Shown: positions 30,748 to 42,743 of the stretch, piece by piece
Numbering within the stretch: position 1 is the first letter of the stretch
Layout: the number at the start of each line of letters is the position of its first letter
DNA from: Mastigias papua
Taxonomy: Eukaryota > Cnidaria > Scyphozoa > Rhizostomeae > Mastigiidae
Direction: 5' to 3'
Length of the DNA: 64,000 nt
NCBI GenBank assembly: GCA_964019165.1
Contig: OZ025270.1
Coordinates: 15,665,159-15,729,158, forward strand
Made by a program: the position numbers and the translations under genes
Notes under the pieces: model-generated
What the model saw: the letters and a program-made list of their open reading frames with translations, nothing else
Told to the model about the DNA's origin: nothing
The model's database searches: none

Positions 30748-31633
30748 TAGATGCTTTGCTTCAAGCTTCAAAAGGTGATGTATTTTTGACAGGGAAAAAC
30801 AGTCTTCAATATGGCCTGAAATCAGTGCGTTTTGCCGGTGCTAAATTGTGGAACAATGTACCAGCTTTGATAAGAGAAAGTTCATCTATAAAGGTTTTAG
30901 ATATAAAACAAAAGTTCATTTTGTATGCTGTTTGTTATTGAAGGGATACTGTTGTATGTGGGTTTGCTGAGGTGGGTTGGAGGTCCCCTATAGACTGCTG
31001 GTGGGGATGTCGCCTCCTTCATGAGAGATTTCTCTTGTGGGGGTGGACGCCTTACTGGTGTTCTGGGATGTTCTTTGCTCTGTTCCGTTGTGGCTTCCAT
31101 TTGACAGTACTTCTTTTGAACGGCAGGCTCCTGTGGCCGTCTGGCATCCTGCCTGACTTTGGGTTAGTGCTTGATGTATCCTGGGTTAGCCATTGAGATG
31201 GTTTTTGGTACCATTTGTTGATTCTCAGGCTGGTTGTGGTGCTGGGGGCTGGGTAGGTTTCCTGGATTGTTGTGGGAAATCTCCTGACTATTTGACATGT
31301 TACAAAAGTCCTTTGTAATCTCGACATTGAATTGCAATATTTTGAACTTAACATTTTCCAATTCTACAAGTCAAAAAGTTGTTTTTCATTATTCTACTTT
31401 TTCTAATATACCACAACACTTCATTAAGGGGGGGGGGGAGTGGGGCTCTCTCCTCGATTAGTTTAGCTACTGAATTTTACTATCTACCAGATTTGTATTA
31501 TGTTGTATTATTTTATTCTATATTGTAATACTATTGTATTGATATATATTTATTGTACCTTGTTAAGGTGTTGTTGATTGTAGGTAGTGGAATTTAAAAA
31601 ATGAAATGAACATGAACATGAACATGAACATGA
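30748..31633 (+). mobile_element. 5'-truncated LINE inserted in the GPCR duplicate
   Basis: Starts in reverse-transcriptase C-terminal sequence (N-S-L-Q-Y-G-L-K-S-V-R-F-A-G-A-K-L-W-N-N-V-P, 30801-30872) ending at a TGA at about 30939. A long 3' region follows with a G tract near 31427 and an AT-rich end that finishes in TGAAATGAACATGAACATGA repeats (31606-31633). On the minus strand, 30960-31361 is open in pieces and Pro/Gln-rich; I do not recognise it. Confidence 0.65.
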
Positions 31634-31981
31634 AGCACTGTTTCAGTCTCTTCGAGTCTCGAAATATGATTTGTCTTGTATCAGCTATGCCAAACCCATA
31701 GACGAACTGGTTGAAAAACTATTAAAGGCAGACAATCCAATAGAGATAATCTTGCTCTTAGGTGAAATAGTGTTGCCAGTCAGCCGCTTATATAGGAATA
31801 TAGCTGCAATTGGTTATGTGCATATAATGAAAGCAAATGAGACAATACCTGTTATGAATGCTGCTTTCAGCTCTTTCTTTACATAATGAAAACGTTCAAA
31901 ATCTTCTCCAAATGTTGAAACTGGAGGCTCTTGGTTGATCTTTTCCCTACTGAAGAGGAATAACCGTGTATGGATGATGAC

Positions 31982-32890
31982 AATTGGAATTGATTAGGTA
32001 TAGGCATAGGCCCATACCCTTCTGGGACCATACCCATCCTGTCTGTCATTATATAGGTATAGGCCCATACCCATCTGGGACCATACCCATCCTGTCTGTC
32101 ATTATCTAGGCATAGGCCTATACCCATCTGGGACCATACCCATCCTGTCTGTCATTATCTAGGCATAGGCCCATACCCTTCTGGGACCATACCCATCCTG
32201 TCTGTCATTATATAGGTATAGGCCCATGCCCATCTGGAACCATACCCATCCTGTCTCTCATTATATAGGCATAGGTCTATACCCATCTGGGACCATACCC
32301 ATCCTGTCTGTCATTATCTAGGCATAGGCCTATACCCATCTGGGACCATACCTATCCTGTCTGTCATTATATAGGTATAGGCCTATACCCTTCTGGGACC
32401 ATACCCATCCTGTCTGTCATTATATAGGTATAGGCCTATACCCTTCTGGGACCATACCCATCCTGTCTGTCATTATATAGGAAGAGGCCCATACCCATCT
32501 GGAACCATACCCATCCTGTCTGTCATTATATAGGCATAGGCCTATACCCATCTGTCCTATAGGAAACCGAAATCTATTGTCGACCTATTCACTGTTTCAC
32601 AAAATTCATTGTATTCGACGAGTGCTTTTTTTGACAAGGTGCACCTCGGGGGTCGCTTTGTGGAGTGGTCACTGTGATAACTTTTCTGTTAGTAATTGAA
32701 TTTGTAGTCATTTCTTTTGTTTGTAGTTTTTTTTCTCTTGTATTTGTATATGTTTATAGTATTTTAATGTAATAATTGCAGGGTTGCAATGCATTCCCAT
32801 GCTTCCTGCATTAACGTCTTGTAAAGGCTAAGTGTTTGTAGTGTTTTGTAAGTTTTTAACTGCATTTATATAAAAAGAATTGGAATTGAT
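31982..32890 (+). mobile_element. inserted element with a 53-bp tandem array and 13-bp target duplication
   Basis: Bounded by AATTGGAATTGAT at 31982-31994 and 32878-32890. The insert (31995-32877) has about 10.6 copies of a 53-bp unit (next entry) followed by a unique 318-bp tail that ends TTATATAAAAAG. A 13-bp duplication and an A-rich 3' end point to target-primed reverse transcription (SINE- or LINE-like), with the array at the 5' end. No reading frame of substance. Confidence 0.8.
31996..32558 (+). repeat. 53-bp tandem repeat
   Basis: About 10.6 units with the core CCATACCCATCTGGGACCAT and CCTGTCTGTCATTATATAGG. Start-to-start distances of 53 bp were counted at 32041, 32094 and 32147. Each unit contains near-palindromic TATAGGCCTATA or GGTATAGGCCCATACC segments. 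Units are contiguous with no unique spacers, so this is not a CRISPR array. Confidence 0.9.
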
Positions 32891-33260
32891 GATCCAAGAA
32901 TAGCTACAGTAACGGTATATTGAACTTCGCTTGGTATCTTGAAAATTGATTCAGTATCGTGTCTCATGTTGATTACATCATAACGCAGTCTTGTTTCTGT
33001 CAGTATTTCATGGATGTGAAAGCTATGTACATATGATATGTATCTCTCCATAGACATAGCAGCTATTGACAAGCAGGAAGAAAAGATGACTATTCCAAAG
33101 ACTCGTCATACCTTGCAACCAAAATATTGCGTTGCTAATAATGGTCTTCATGAGAAGTATGAGTGATGGCAGGGTAATAGACATGAAAAACTATTAGAAT
33201 TACCTCTGCATCTCCGCCCCTCATGCATTCATGAATAACTGTGTTGATACTGTTAGCCAT

Positions 33261-34660
33261 GGAAAAATATCTCTGTGGTGTTGCTCAAGGTTCGTGTCTA
33301 GGACCACTGTTGTTCCTCCTCTTCATTAATGACATTCCTTACTCATTAACAAAAGTAAAAGTAAGTGTTTAAATAGTTGATACTAGTTTTACTTATTACG
33401 ATGAAGAATTAAGTCAATTAACAGAAGCGATAACTTCTGAGGTAGAAATCCTGACAGAATGGCTGCAAAATAGTAAGTTACTCTAAAACATTGATAAGAC
33501 TACAGCTATGATTATAGATACAATGTATGTTATAACAAATGAGAATGGAAAGAAACTGCTACTGGCGAATATATTCAGTTAAGACATTCAGCTAAATATG
33601 TAGGGATACAGATAGGTACGGGCGAGTGGCCAAGTGGTTAGAGCGCTTGACTGCCGTGCGAAACATCGATGGTTCGAGCCGAACCCTCGGATCATAGTTG
33701 GGATGCTCGCTCACTGTTCACCCAGCAGCAAATGGGTACCTGGTGGCAACACTGGGGAAGTTAAAGGCGGCGAGGAAAGGAACTGGCCACCCTACCTCGC
33801 TATGCCGGCGGCTCAGGATAAGTGTCTCTAACGGGCACTCCCCAACGTACGGAATCGTGCACGGGACTCACCTTCACCTTTACCTTTACAGATAGGTAAT
33901 CAGCTAAAATGGAACGACCCTGCATCTATGGTATTGCATCCGAAGTTGTGCGTGTGATTGGATATATTAGGCACGCCACAGAATTCCATTCAAGAAATCT
34001 TGAATGTGTTATATTTAAGGGTCATCGAGCCTTAATCTAGACTCTGTTATCTAGTCTGGGGTCCAAATGGTACAGGTACAAGAGAAAAAAGTTGCAAAAC
34101 AGGGCTACATTGAGCATAGGCAATAGCTCACAAAACGCACCAACTGAATATTTCGTCCCCTACTGAAACCACTAAATATACCTAGTATTCAAGATATGAT
34201 ACAGCAGGAGACAGTAGGCATAGTTTATAGACCAATTAATCAACTGCCTGGATATTTATCAATTCTGCTATGATAAACAGAACACTACATAATGCAAAAT
34301 TGAATCTAAGCCCCCCCCCCGATCCTACACCCCCTTGGGTCAAAGTTGTTTTGCGTACAGGGAGGCTGTGCTCTGGAATAGCTTGCCTGTACGAAAAATT
34401 CAGATAAAAGCCAAAATAGCAAAAGTGAACTTGACATTCAAAATCAAGGGCTTGAAGCCAATTTAGTTGTCTTTATTTAGTTTTGTTATCTATTATAAAT
34501 GTAAGCCTGTTTTATTATAATTTTTAAACTTAGATTTGCTATTGTAAAACTTGTTCATCTTATTTTGTTCTTTTCAACATGACCCCTGTAAATCAGACTG
34601 TGCTGTGGTCTGGGAGGCCACCATTTATAGAAAATTTGAAGTGAAATGAAATCGAGCATT
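33261..34660 (+). mobile_element. CR1-like LINE, 5'-truncated and decayed, hosting a SINE
   Basis: Begins in the reverse transcriptase at C-G-V-A-Q-G-S-C-L-G-P-L-L-F-L-L-F-I-N-D-I-P (33273-33350), continues with stops through E-I-L-T-E-W-L-Q-N-S-K-L, and after the SINE resumes with L-K-W-N-D. The C-terminal L-W-N-S-L-P-like block lies near 34365-34390. The 3' end carries TGGTCTGGGAGGCCACCATT and finishes TGAAATGAAAT. It abuts the start codon of the GPCR pseudogene. Confidence 0.75.
33608..33898 (+). mobile_element. tRNA-derived SINE with 11-bp target duplication
   Basis: ACAGATAGGTA occurs at 33608-33618 and 33888-33898, bounding a 269-bp insert. The head has RNA polymerase III promoter boxes: A box TGGCCAAGTGGTTAG (33627-33641) and B box GGTTCGAGCC (33671-33680), spaced as in a tRNA gene. 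The 3' end is a CCTTTA-type simple repeat (CACCTTTACCTTTA). The body contains no gene. It lies inside the LINE at 33261-34660. Confidence 0.88.
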
Positions 34661-34719
34661 GAAGCATCCCCAAACCCTCTTTTAAATCGACACTTCAATA
34701 TTAATAATAAAGCCATCTA

Positions 34720-36722
34720 TTTCGCTTAAGAACGATCAACATAGAAGAAATCAGAGAGGCAGTTAGTAATGTAAAGGCACCAAAAGGCTTTGGGATTGAT
34801 CACCTCTCCAGTTATTTCATAAAGCAAGCCATTCCATATATTGAAAATCCTCTCGCTCTTACCTTCAATACATCAATTGAAACTAGCGTGTTTCCTGATA
34901 TGTGGAAAATAGCTAGAATAACACCAATTTTCAAAGAATGTGACGAGACTGATAAGTCCAACTATCGTCCTATTTCGGTTCTGCCAGTGCTGTCAAGAAT
35001 ATGTGAGAAGCTAGTTTATAACCAGCTTTACAAATGCCTTGAAGAAAATTGCTTCCTTGCCATCAACCAGTCTGGATTTAGGCCTTACATTCTACTGCAA
35101 CATGCTTACTCAAAAATTGTGAAGACTGGTGCGATGTAATGGCTAATGGATAAATAACTGGGCTTGTGGCTGTAGACCTCAAAAAACCATTTGATAACGT
35201 CGATCATAGCATTTTATGCCAGAAATTAGAGCACTATGGTGTAAAAAGTCGTGAACTATCTTGGTTTAAATCATACCTTAATAACAGGGTACAATTTTGC
35301 ATGGTTAATGGGGTAGATCCTAAAATTTAGACTGTTGAGACTGGGGTACCCCAAGGATAATGTCTGAGACTACTTTTGTTTGTATTGTACATCAATGATT
35401 TGCCGCAAGCATTAAATACCTCTTCAGTTTCTATGTACGCTGATGATACCAGTCTATGCTCTAAATCAAAAGACTTAAAAGAGTTGAACAAAGCACTGAA
35501 CGAAGACCTCCAAAGCCTAGATTATTGGCTACAGGGTAACAAGCTCTCTTTGAATGTTGTCAAAACCATATCGCTACTGATTGTCTCAAATCAAAAGCAA
35601 AAACTTTTTCTGGAAAGTGGTGAAAGTTAGCTTTGGAAATCAGAAGGAGGGATATTGAAGCTGTTAGGAGTGTTTGCCTATCCTGTAGGTGTGTCATATC
35701 GTGTAGATGAAACATAAAAAGAATTCAATGTCTATAACTCAGCGATGATAAAGATGATATAAAGAAGTACTTGTATGTTTGTAAATCAACGATGATTTCA
35801 TTCAGCTTGTTCTACAATCTTGCTTCCCGTTCATTCTCATGATCGAGTCTCTAATTTATGCGCATACATTATGCTAATAAAAATAGCAGCAAGAATGTCC
35901 CTCAAGAAGTAATTTCAGATTGTCCCTCAACAGAAGCTACCCCTCATATAAAATATCTAGGCGTCTATATAGACCATACTCTCAGTTAGAAAAAACAAAT
36001 CCAATTGATTACAACAAAAGTCTCTAGAGCATTATGGATCTTTAACTATTCCAAACATTTATTCCTATATGAAACCTTGAAGACCCTATAGACGAGCATC
36101 ATAGGGCCGCACTTCAGATATTGCTGCTCAGTTGGGGGGTTTTGTTGGAAAACTGAAATTGACAGACTGCAAAACCTACGAAATCGAGCAGCTCGCATTG
36201 TTACTAATAGTAGCCATGATGCCCCAAGATTGCCCCTAATACGGAGTTTGGATAGGAAACCATTGATAATCTTATCAATCAGGAAATGAAAACTATAGCA
36301 TTCAAATCTGTCAATAACTTAGCACCTCAATATTTGATCGACCTCTTCACAAGAAACTCACATTCTTCATCCCATAACCTTAGAAACACTGATTTTGATG
36401 TACAGATACAAAAAAAGCATAAAATGGACAGAAATGCTTCTCGTATAGGGGTGCTAAAGTTTTGAATAGTTTACCGAGGCATGCAATACAGACATCTTTC
36501 ATAAATCGTTTTAAATCTTATGCAACATTCAATTAGTTTATTACTCGAGTTTTCATTTTCTAGTTTGCATATTTTCTAAATGTGACTTTTTTAACAATTG
36601 TAAATATATTCCTATAATATTTTACTTTTTACTTTAACTACTTGTAAAATGAGAGGCCCCTTGAATATCAGCCACGGCTGAAGAGCTACCTCTCTGTATT
36701 TTTATAAATGAAATGAAATCGT
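34720..36722 (+). pseudogene. CR1-like LINE reverse transcriptase, many stops
   Basis: Open stretch 34888-35139 has W-K-I-A-R-I-T-P-I-F-K-E, N-Y-R-P-I-S-V-L-P and N-Q-S-G-F-R-P. A later stretch (35376-35630) has L-Y-I-N-D-L-P and the catalytic M-Y-A-D-D-T-S. The C-terminal part (36110-36480) carries L-N-N-L-A-P-Q-Y-like segments. The 3' end has GAGGCCCCTTGAATATCAGC ... GGCTGAAGAGCTACCTCTC, related to the LINE tail at 21690-21735. An unrelated segment near 35640-35880 may be a further insertion. Non-functional. Confidence 0.8.
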
Positions 36723-38165
36723 TTGGGCATCACAAAAATAGCAGCCTCTGGTCATCCGTTCAGCACAACTTGCCTAGAAACATTTTCAACTTTTCTATAA
36801 CATGCTTGAATAAAGATCTTTCTACTCATAAAAATCTCTGTAAATGGTCAATTTCTCAATCGTCTACATGCTCTTTCTGCCTTCAGTCAGAGACTCTACA
36901 GCACGTGGTACCTAGTTGTATTTCGTATCTCGATGAGGGTAGATATATCGGCGCCACAATTCTTTCTTCTTTCTCTTGCTAACACATTCTCCTCGCTTAA
37001 AAAGTGCACAGTTTGCGCTGATCTACCTGCCTTTTTGACGCTAAGCTTGATTACTGGTGAATCTCTTCGTAATGATCTTCTGTTGTATACAGAAAATAAA
37101 TTACTCTACATCCTCGAGCTCACAGTAGACTTTGAAGCGAATATGCAAATTAGTAGCAATTGTAAGGTTATTGAACCCTCTCATTCGTATAATAAAGTTA
37201 CGTTTATCAATCTAGCTACATGGCGCTTAACAATAGCGGACATTGGAATTACCTGGATAAAACGACATCTAGAAATGCCTTGCCATAATTACACTCGGAG
37301 ATGTCTAAATATACAAGGAGGACGCATAGTCGATATTCTTCAATTATCTAAGACTAAGTTTGGATTAGATTTTATAGATGTAAGCACAAAATTTACTATG
37401 TATTAAATAACTATTTGACAAAATCTGCAAAATTCGTCAAATTCTGACATCTGCAACTCCCTGTAGTTACATCAGAAAAATACATTGCATATGATTCATC
37501 CAAATCAACTAAGGAGGTATTGAAATCATTACAAGAGGAGAAGGAGAGAAGATCGAGAATTTGGAAGTACAAGAATGAATTGTAAGGGAACTATGGAAGG
37601 ATGCCCTGGGGTCAGCAAAAAGCTACTGGCTTAAAGCAGAGCACTCACCACCATGGAGTATTTACACTTACATAATTCGCTACATATCTACATGAATAAT
37701 ACACGCACATCCCTCTCGAACTTATCAAGATGAGGGAAAAGTCAGTTGTCATTGTGCAACTTCTGTCCTGAAATCCACACGACAAAGCACATCCTTTCGG
37801 AATGCAAAGCATGCCTAGATAGATAGCAATACGATCATTCCTACATTAGAGGATTATCGTATTGTGTTTATGCATAAACACTTTGATTTATTGCTGTAAA
37901 ATTATTAAAATGAGAAGGGTCCATTACCATTCTCTCATATCTGATCTCATTCCCATCTTTTATAATATTAAATTTATCAATTTCTCGATGAGTACTCTGG
38001 GACTTTTGGGTAAATTATCTCACCCCCTCTTATCATTATTGGAAGGTATCAAATGTGACAAGCCCTCGTCAAGATACATTGTCAAGAAAATTATGAACAT
38101 AGAGATCAGATGCAGCTATTATGTATTCTGCCTTAGAAATAAGCCATGGGTATGTTGTATGTGTT
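36723..38165 (+). pseudogene. endonuclease-type LINE remnant (copy E)
   Basis: Same family as 23093-25977 but on the plus strand. 36713-36982 has N-L-P-R-N-I-F-N-F-S-I and the knuckle C-S-F-C-L-Q-S-E-T-L-Q-H-V-V-P-S-C. 36933-37406 has L-I-T-G-E-S-L and I-L-E-L-T-V-D-F-E. The piece after about 37210 (T-W-R-L-T-I-A-D-I-G-I-T-W-I) is an upstream RT-side segment, so the copy is rearranged. A last piece at 37900-38160 has M-S-T-L-G-L-L-G and Y-Y-V-F-C-L-R-N-K. Decayed. Confidence 0.75.
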
Positions 38166-38429
38166 GTATGTGCATCATGCCTAAGTAATATTCATTTTGT
38201 AACATGTGGTCATTTGAGTAAATTTAATGCAATAAAGGTTCACTCAATCCGTGGAATACTCCTAGGAGTACACGCAGTGAAATACAAAAGGAAAGGTTTT
38301 GAAATCTGTGTCTTAAATTGCTGTCGATCTGTTTCTCTCCGATGGTAACTACCACACTGTATCTTTACAAGTCAGTCTTAAAAATATTTTTGAAAAACCT
38401 CACTATAACCTTATAATTTGGAAAAACAA

Positions 38430-39290
38430 CAATACTAGTATCATTTTGTGCTGTTGCAGCTTTCAAATGAGCGATTCTCTTGCTACCAGAGGCGAAAAAA
38501 TTACAGATTTACTCGAGGGGTATTTCACTCAAAAAATCTTCATACACCCTGCGACAATCCGAAATAAATCCAGCAAAAATCAGGCGAAATCCAGAGCTCC
38601 AGTTCATAATTTTCAAAAACTCCGCAAGTCCGGGAATAAAATCAGGCAAATTTTAAATCAAAAAAAACTCGTACGTTTTTTCGAAGAGTAAAATGCCCCT
38701 CGGACTTTCACACACCGTTATTATTGCTTCAAGATGTGAACATCCTCACGTCATAACTCGAATTTTCGAATGCCACAATGGAGAGAAAGTTTAGATAAAC
38801 ATGACTACAGAGGCTAACAGCAATGTTTTTGCGCTGTTGCAGCTTTTAAAATGAGCAATTTTCTTGCTATCATATATGTAAAGATTGCAGGTTTGCTTAA
38901 ACATCACTGCACGCTGTTGCAGCTCTTCATATGAGCCATTTTCTTGCTACCGTATGTGTAAATATTGCAGATTTGCTTATAAACACCGTTATTATTGCTT
39001 CAGGATATGAACACCCTCACTTCATTATTCGAGTTTTCGAGTTCCACAATGGAGAGAAAGTTGAGATAAGCCACAATGGGGAGAAAGCTTAGATAAACAT
39101 AACTACAGATGCTAACAGCAATGTTGTTTTGCGCTGTTGCAGCTTTTAAAATGAGCAATTTTCTTGCTACCATATGTGTAAAGGTTGCAGATTTCTTTAT
39201 ATACACCGGTATTATTGCTTCAAAATATGAACATCCTCACGTCATTACTCGAGTTTTCGACTGCCACTATGGAGGAAACCTTGTTTTATT
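38430..39290. repeat. tandem repeat of about 220-270 bp
   Basis: Two blocks recur. GCTGTTGCAGCTTTTAAAAT appears near 38451, 38833, 38917 and 39134. CACCGTTATTATTGCTTCA appears near 38710, 38985 and 39206 with the linked TCCACAATGGAGAGAAAG motif. Units differ by indels. Short open stretches across it are not genes. Confidence 0.75.
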
Positions 39291-39414
39291 TTACACTAGG
39301 TGATGTGAATGTGAACATCCTCTCGTCATTACTCGTCAAGTCATTAACTATGAACATTAGCTTTATAAACCAAGCTAGAATTCTGATTACAGTCATATAG
39401 AATTTAAACTTATT

Positions 39415-40467
39415 TCAGTATTTCGTTGGGTAGCCATGCTTTCTGTTCACAGCCAAAATTCTTGGTGGAAGGGACTCGTATAATCTCCCAATAAAATCCC
39501 CTGGAATTCAGCCCCATTCAGAGAGAACTCGGGCTTGAAGTTCTTCTTTTGTTTTTGGAGGACCTCTTGGGTATCCTGGGTCATGATTAAGCTTGTTTTT
39601 TATGAGTAACTACAGTATATATCTTCAATGATATTCATGTCAGGGCTTTGTGCTGGCTATGGCATAACAGGAACACCTGGAAGAGAAAGATGCAACATTA
39701 TGTGTGCTGCTCGATGTGGGGGTGTATTATCCTGCTGAAATATGAAAGGCCTATCAGCAGTCCCAAATATTGACTCAACGTTGGCAAAAGGTTATAATGT
39801 AATAGGCAGACATACTTTTCTGCATTTATGGTTCTATCACCTAATACCAATTTGCCAACGTTATTAGGCCCAATGCAGCCCCAAAACATCACAGAAGTGG
39901 CACCTTTGAATGTCTGCTGGAAAAGAGTAGGATCATTGACTTCTTGTTTTGTACGCCAAACTCGTAATGCTTTACAGTCATTTTTGAGTCCAAACCTGCA
40001 TTCGTCGAGGAACACTAGGTCTTTCCACTGGGGTACTTTCCAGTCCTGAACAGCAGTGGCCCATCTTATCCTAACTTTCCTACTTTGAAAGGAAACAAAT
40101 GGTTCTCTTTTTCTGGCATTGTTTCTAATATCATACTTCTTGAGAATGCATTCCACATTCCACTTGGAAAGGTGTCCATGGAGGTGGACGCAAGTTATTT
40201 CACTTATGATAGTTGTTAAACTTGAAAACCTATGCTGCCTTGCAAGACGACAAACCTACTTCTCTCCCCAAACATCAACTTTTTTGGTCGTCCACATCTT
40301 TTTAGCTTATAAGGAGGATCAGTTTTTTCATTTCGCTTTCAAATGCTTATTGCCGTATAAAAGTGATAGCCGATAGCTGCGCTAATTTTTCTGAAAGAGA
40401 ATCCATTTTTTCGTAAATTTATTCCCGAAACTCTCTCAAAATTTGTTAATCCCTTAGTTCTAGGCAT
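39415..40467 (-). pseudogene. Tc1-type transposase pseudogene
   Basis: The minus strand begins M-P-R-T-K-G-L-T-N-F-E-R at 40467, a typical N-terminal helix-turn-helix. After frameshifts the longest open part (40156-39698) has D-L-V-F-L-D-E-C-R-F-G (first catalytic Asp), V-M-F-W-G-C-I and a following Q-Q-D-N-T-P-P-H in another frame (second Asp). P-A-Q-S-P-D-M-N-I-I-E (third acidic residue) follows after a TAG near 39655. This order is the DDE core of Tc1/mariner. Several stops and shifts make it inactive; no clear terminal repeats were found. Confidence 0.82.
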
Positions 40468-41694
40468 GACTTTGCATTTATGCCATATTTATTTTGTGTA
40501 CAAAGTTTCCGTTTCCTTCAAAGTGTTAAAATAGCGTCAGCAAATTTTTCGAATCTCCCGCCAAAACTGAAGCGTAACAAAGATGGCTAAAGGGGATAAA
40601 GTTCATTTTGAATGGACGTGTTTGTATTCCTAGGCCTAGAGGTGACTGCCATTTTGAGGCAGAGGTGCATACTTTTCATCACTTAAACTAGAAGTTAGAC
40701 AAGTTGTATCACATTTGCAACTCCTTGCAACTCCTTGCAACTTCTAGCGATTGGATTGTAACACCTGACAACAATATTGCGTATTTAAGTGTTGAAATTG
40801 CCAGAAGTGTTTAACTTTAAAACATCAAGGTGAGCTATATGTTCAGTTAGTCAATCGAAATTGCCATCTTGTTTATCTTAGATCAGTGTTGCCCAAACTA
40901 AGGATTGTGGACCGCACTTGGCCATACTGAGCTCCTAACAAATAAGTATGGGTCCACTAAAAAGAAATCAAACTGTTGACAACCCCTCCTTCCTAGTGGA
41001 TGCGGAAGAAGTGAATAGGATTCTGCATAACATCATTGCTTTTACTGAGGACGATTCTCTTCAGATCATAGAATACCTGCAGTGCACATTGTGTTCAAGT
41101 GTGTCAAATATGTCACATTTAGTGTGTGGCCAAGCTCCCTGTTAATTTTTCTGTGTTTGACCCGCACTAAGAACAATTTGGAAAGCATTTGTCTTAGATG
41201 ATTTACCAAACTAACCGAGTCTAATCCGCACAGATGCTTTCTCTCTTTTCAATCACAACACATCTTCACTTCATAACGCAACATCCTGCAGTCCTTTATT
41301 ATCATCTGTGAAGTGATTTAAAAGACTTGTCCCTAGCTACAACATATTTACCCTAAGAAAGAGGAGCCCAGTTTTTGCATGACGATAGACATGAAACATC
41401 TAGTATACCCACGACCATGTGCCCCATCAGTCGTTTGCAGTGATGACTGCTTTTCTGGGAAGGCTGTCCTGGATACACGGCTTGTTGATAAGACACCGAT
41501 TTACAAGCAACTATAGTACTAGACGCTCCAAAGTTTAAGGACTTTTAGGACTACAAGGAGAGAGTTAAGAAACTTAAGACATTTCTGTGCCATCTTTCAC
41601 AGTTTCGGAAAGTACTCAACCATACACTTACAATTGTCCACCAAGCACACCCGAAGGTTATCAGCCAGCAAATCACTTATTTATTATTCTTATT
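40468..41694. other. no gene recognised
   Basis: Intergenic. CAGTGTTGCCCAAACTAAGG near 40885 resembles a hAT terminus, but no matching end or 8-bp duplication was found. A short direct repeat CAACTCCTTGCAACTCCTTG lies at about 40719-40742. Confidence 0.4.
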
Positions 41695-42484
41695 AGGGTA
41701 ATTCGGGGCAAAATGAGACACGGGGCAAAATACGACATTTCTTCTTTCATAATGAATTTTCGGTTTGTCCGGTGGAGAAACAAATCAGCTTAATCTATGA
41801 TATAAACATTGAACTCCCTCTTTCAGCTTTTCAACCGTTGTTTCTGTGGTAACGAAAAGCTAAGGTGAGAAAAACGAATTTTTTGCGGATTCATCGATGA
41901 TTAAAACAGCAATTTTGCCAAGGCTAAGGAAAATATCTTGAAAACTTTTTCAAATTTTTGCACCAATGATTCAAGGTGAGTGAGATAAAACCCCCTATAG
42001 AAATTAGTTAAGCACAACTCTATATTACTCGCAATACCATAGTATGATGGAATGCACAATTTTATGCTTAGTTTCTTTCTTTCTTCTGTTATTAAACTGG
42101 GGCAAAATGCGACGATGGCTTAAGTCCATCCTAATCTACTGCTAGGAATCATAGTGTATACTAGTATTTCTTAACTTAGATGAAAATATACGTTGAATTG
42201 ACTTTGATTTCAGATGGTCGGCACTTATCAAAGAGTATAAAAAAGCAAAAACTTTTATTTCAGCAAAAAACTGTCGGATCCTTCTTCAGTGGGTATTCTC
42301 TAACGATTATTGTTTTGGCCTTAGAAACGACTCAATAATATGAAGATTGAATTGAACATGTTATGTTTCCTTGCTTTAAGAAAATCGTTCTTAAAGTATT
42401 CGCAATATCCATAGCAATCAAGAAAAACTTACGGTGGCTCACAAGTGCAAAACACAAAAGTCTGATCGCTAAAATTTTGATCGA

Positions 42485-42728
42485 AACACAAAACTCAATT
42501 CCGATACACAAAACTCAATCTCAATACACAAAACTCAATCTCAATACACAAAACTCAATATCAATACACAAAACCCAATCTCAATACACAAAACTCAATT
42601 CCGATACACAAAACTCAATTCCGATACACAAAACTCAATCTCAATACACAAAACTTAATTCTGATACACAGAATTCAATATCAATATACAAAACTCAATT
42701 CCGACAAAACTTAATCTCAATACGCAAA
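42485..42728 (+). repeat. 20-bp minisatellite, left arm
   Basis: About 12 units of ACACAAAACTCAATCTCAAT with CCGAT/CTCAAT variants. The matching array in opposite orientation is at 47718-47925. The Lys-Thr-Gln-Ser-Gln-Tyr open frame through it is a repeat artefact. Confidence 0.9.
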
Positions 42729-42743
42729 AATGTATAGAAAACT

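Larger units (their letters stand above)
31634..33260 (-). pseudogene. GPCR pseudogene (duplicate of 28465-29436) split by an insertion
   Basis: Two blocks match the intact receptor: 31634-31994 (TM5 to C-terminus, with frameshifts) and 32878-33260 (TM3-TM5 and the N-terminus, with a large internal loss). The Met-Ala-Asn start corresponds to Met9 of the intact gene. An 883-bp element sits between the blocks with a 13-bp duplication. Stops, deletions and the insertion make it non-functional. Confidence 0.88.

Noticed and set aside
31996..32558. CRISPR-like regular repeat
   Set aside because: The 53-bp units are contiguous without unique spacers, the genome is animal and a retroposition target duplication surrounds the block.
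33619..33690. functional tRNA gene
   Set aside because: A and B boxes are present, but the sequence is the head of a 269-bp SINE with its own target duplication and simple-repeat tail.
40885..41145. hAT element starting CAGTGTTGCCCAAACT
   Set aside because: No matching inverted end and no 8-bp duplication found.
42363..42737. 124-codon K-T-Q-S-Q-Y-T-K-L-N protein and its mirror at 47555-47977
   Set aside because: Both are translations of the 20-bp minisatellite in opposite arms; no other coding evidence.
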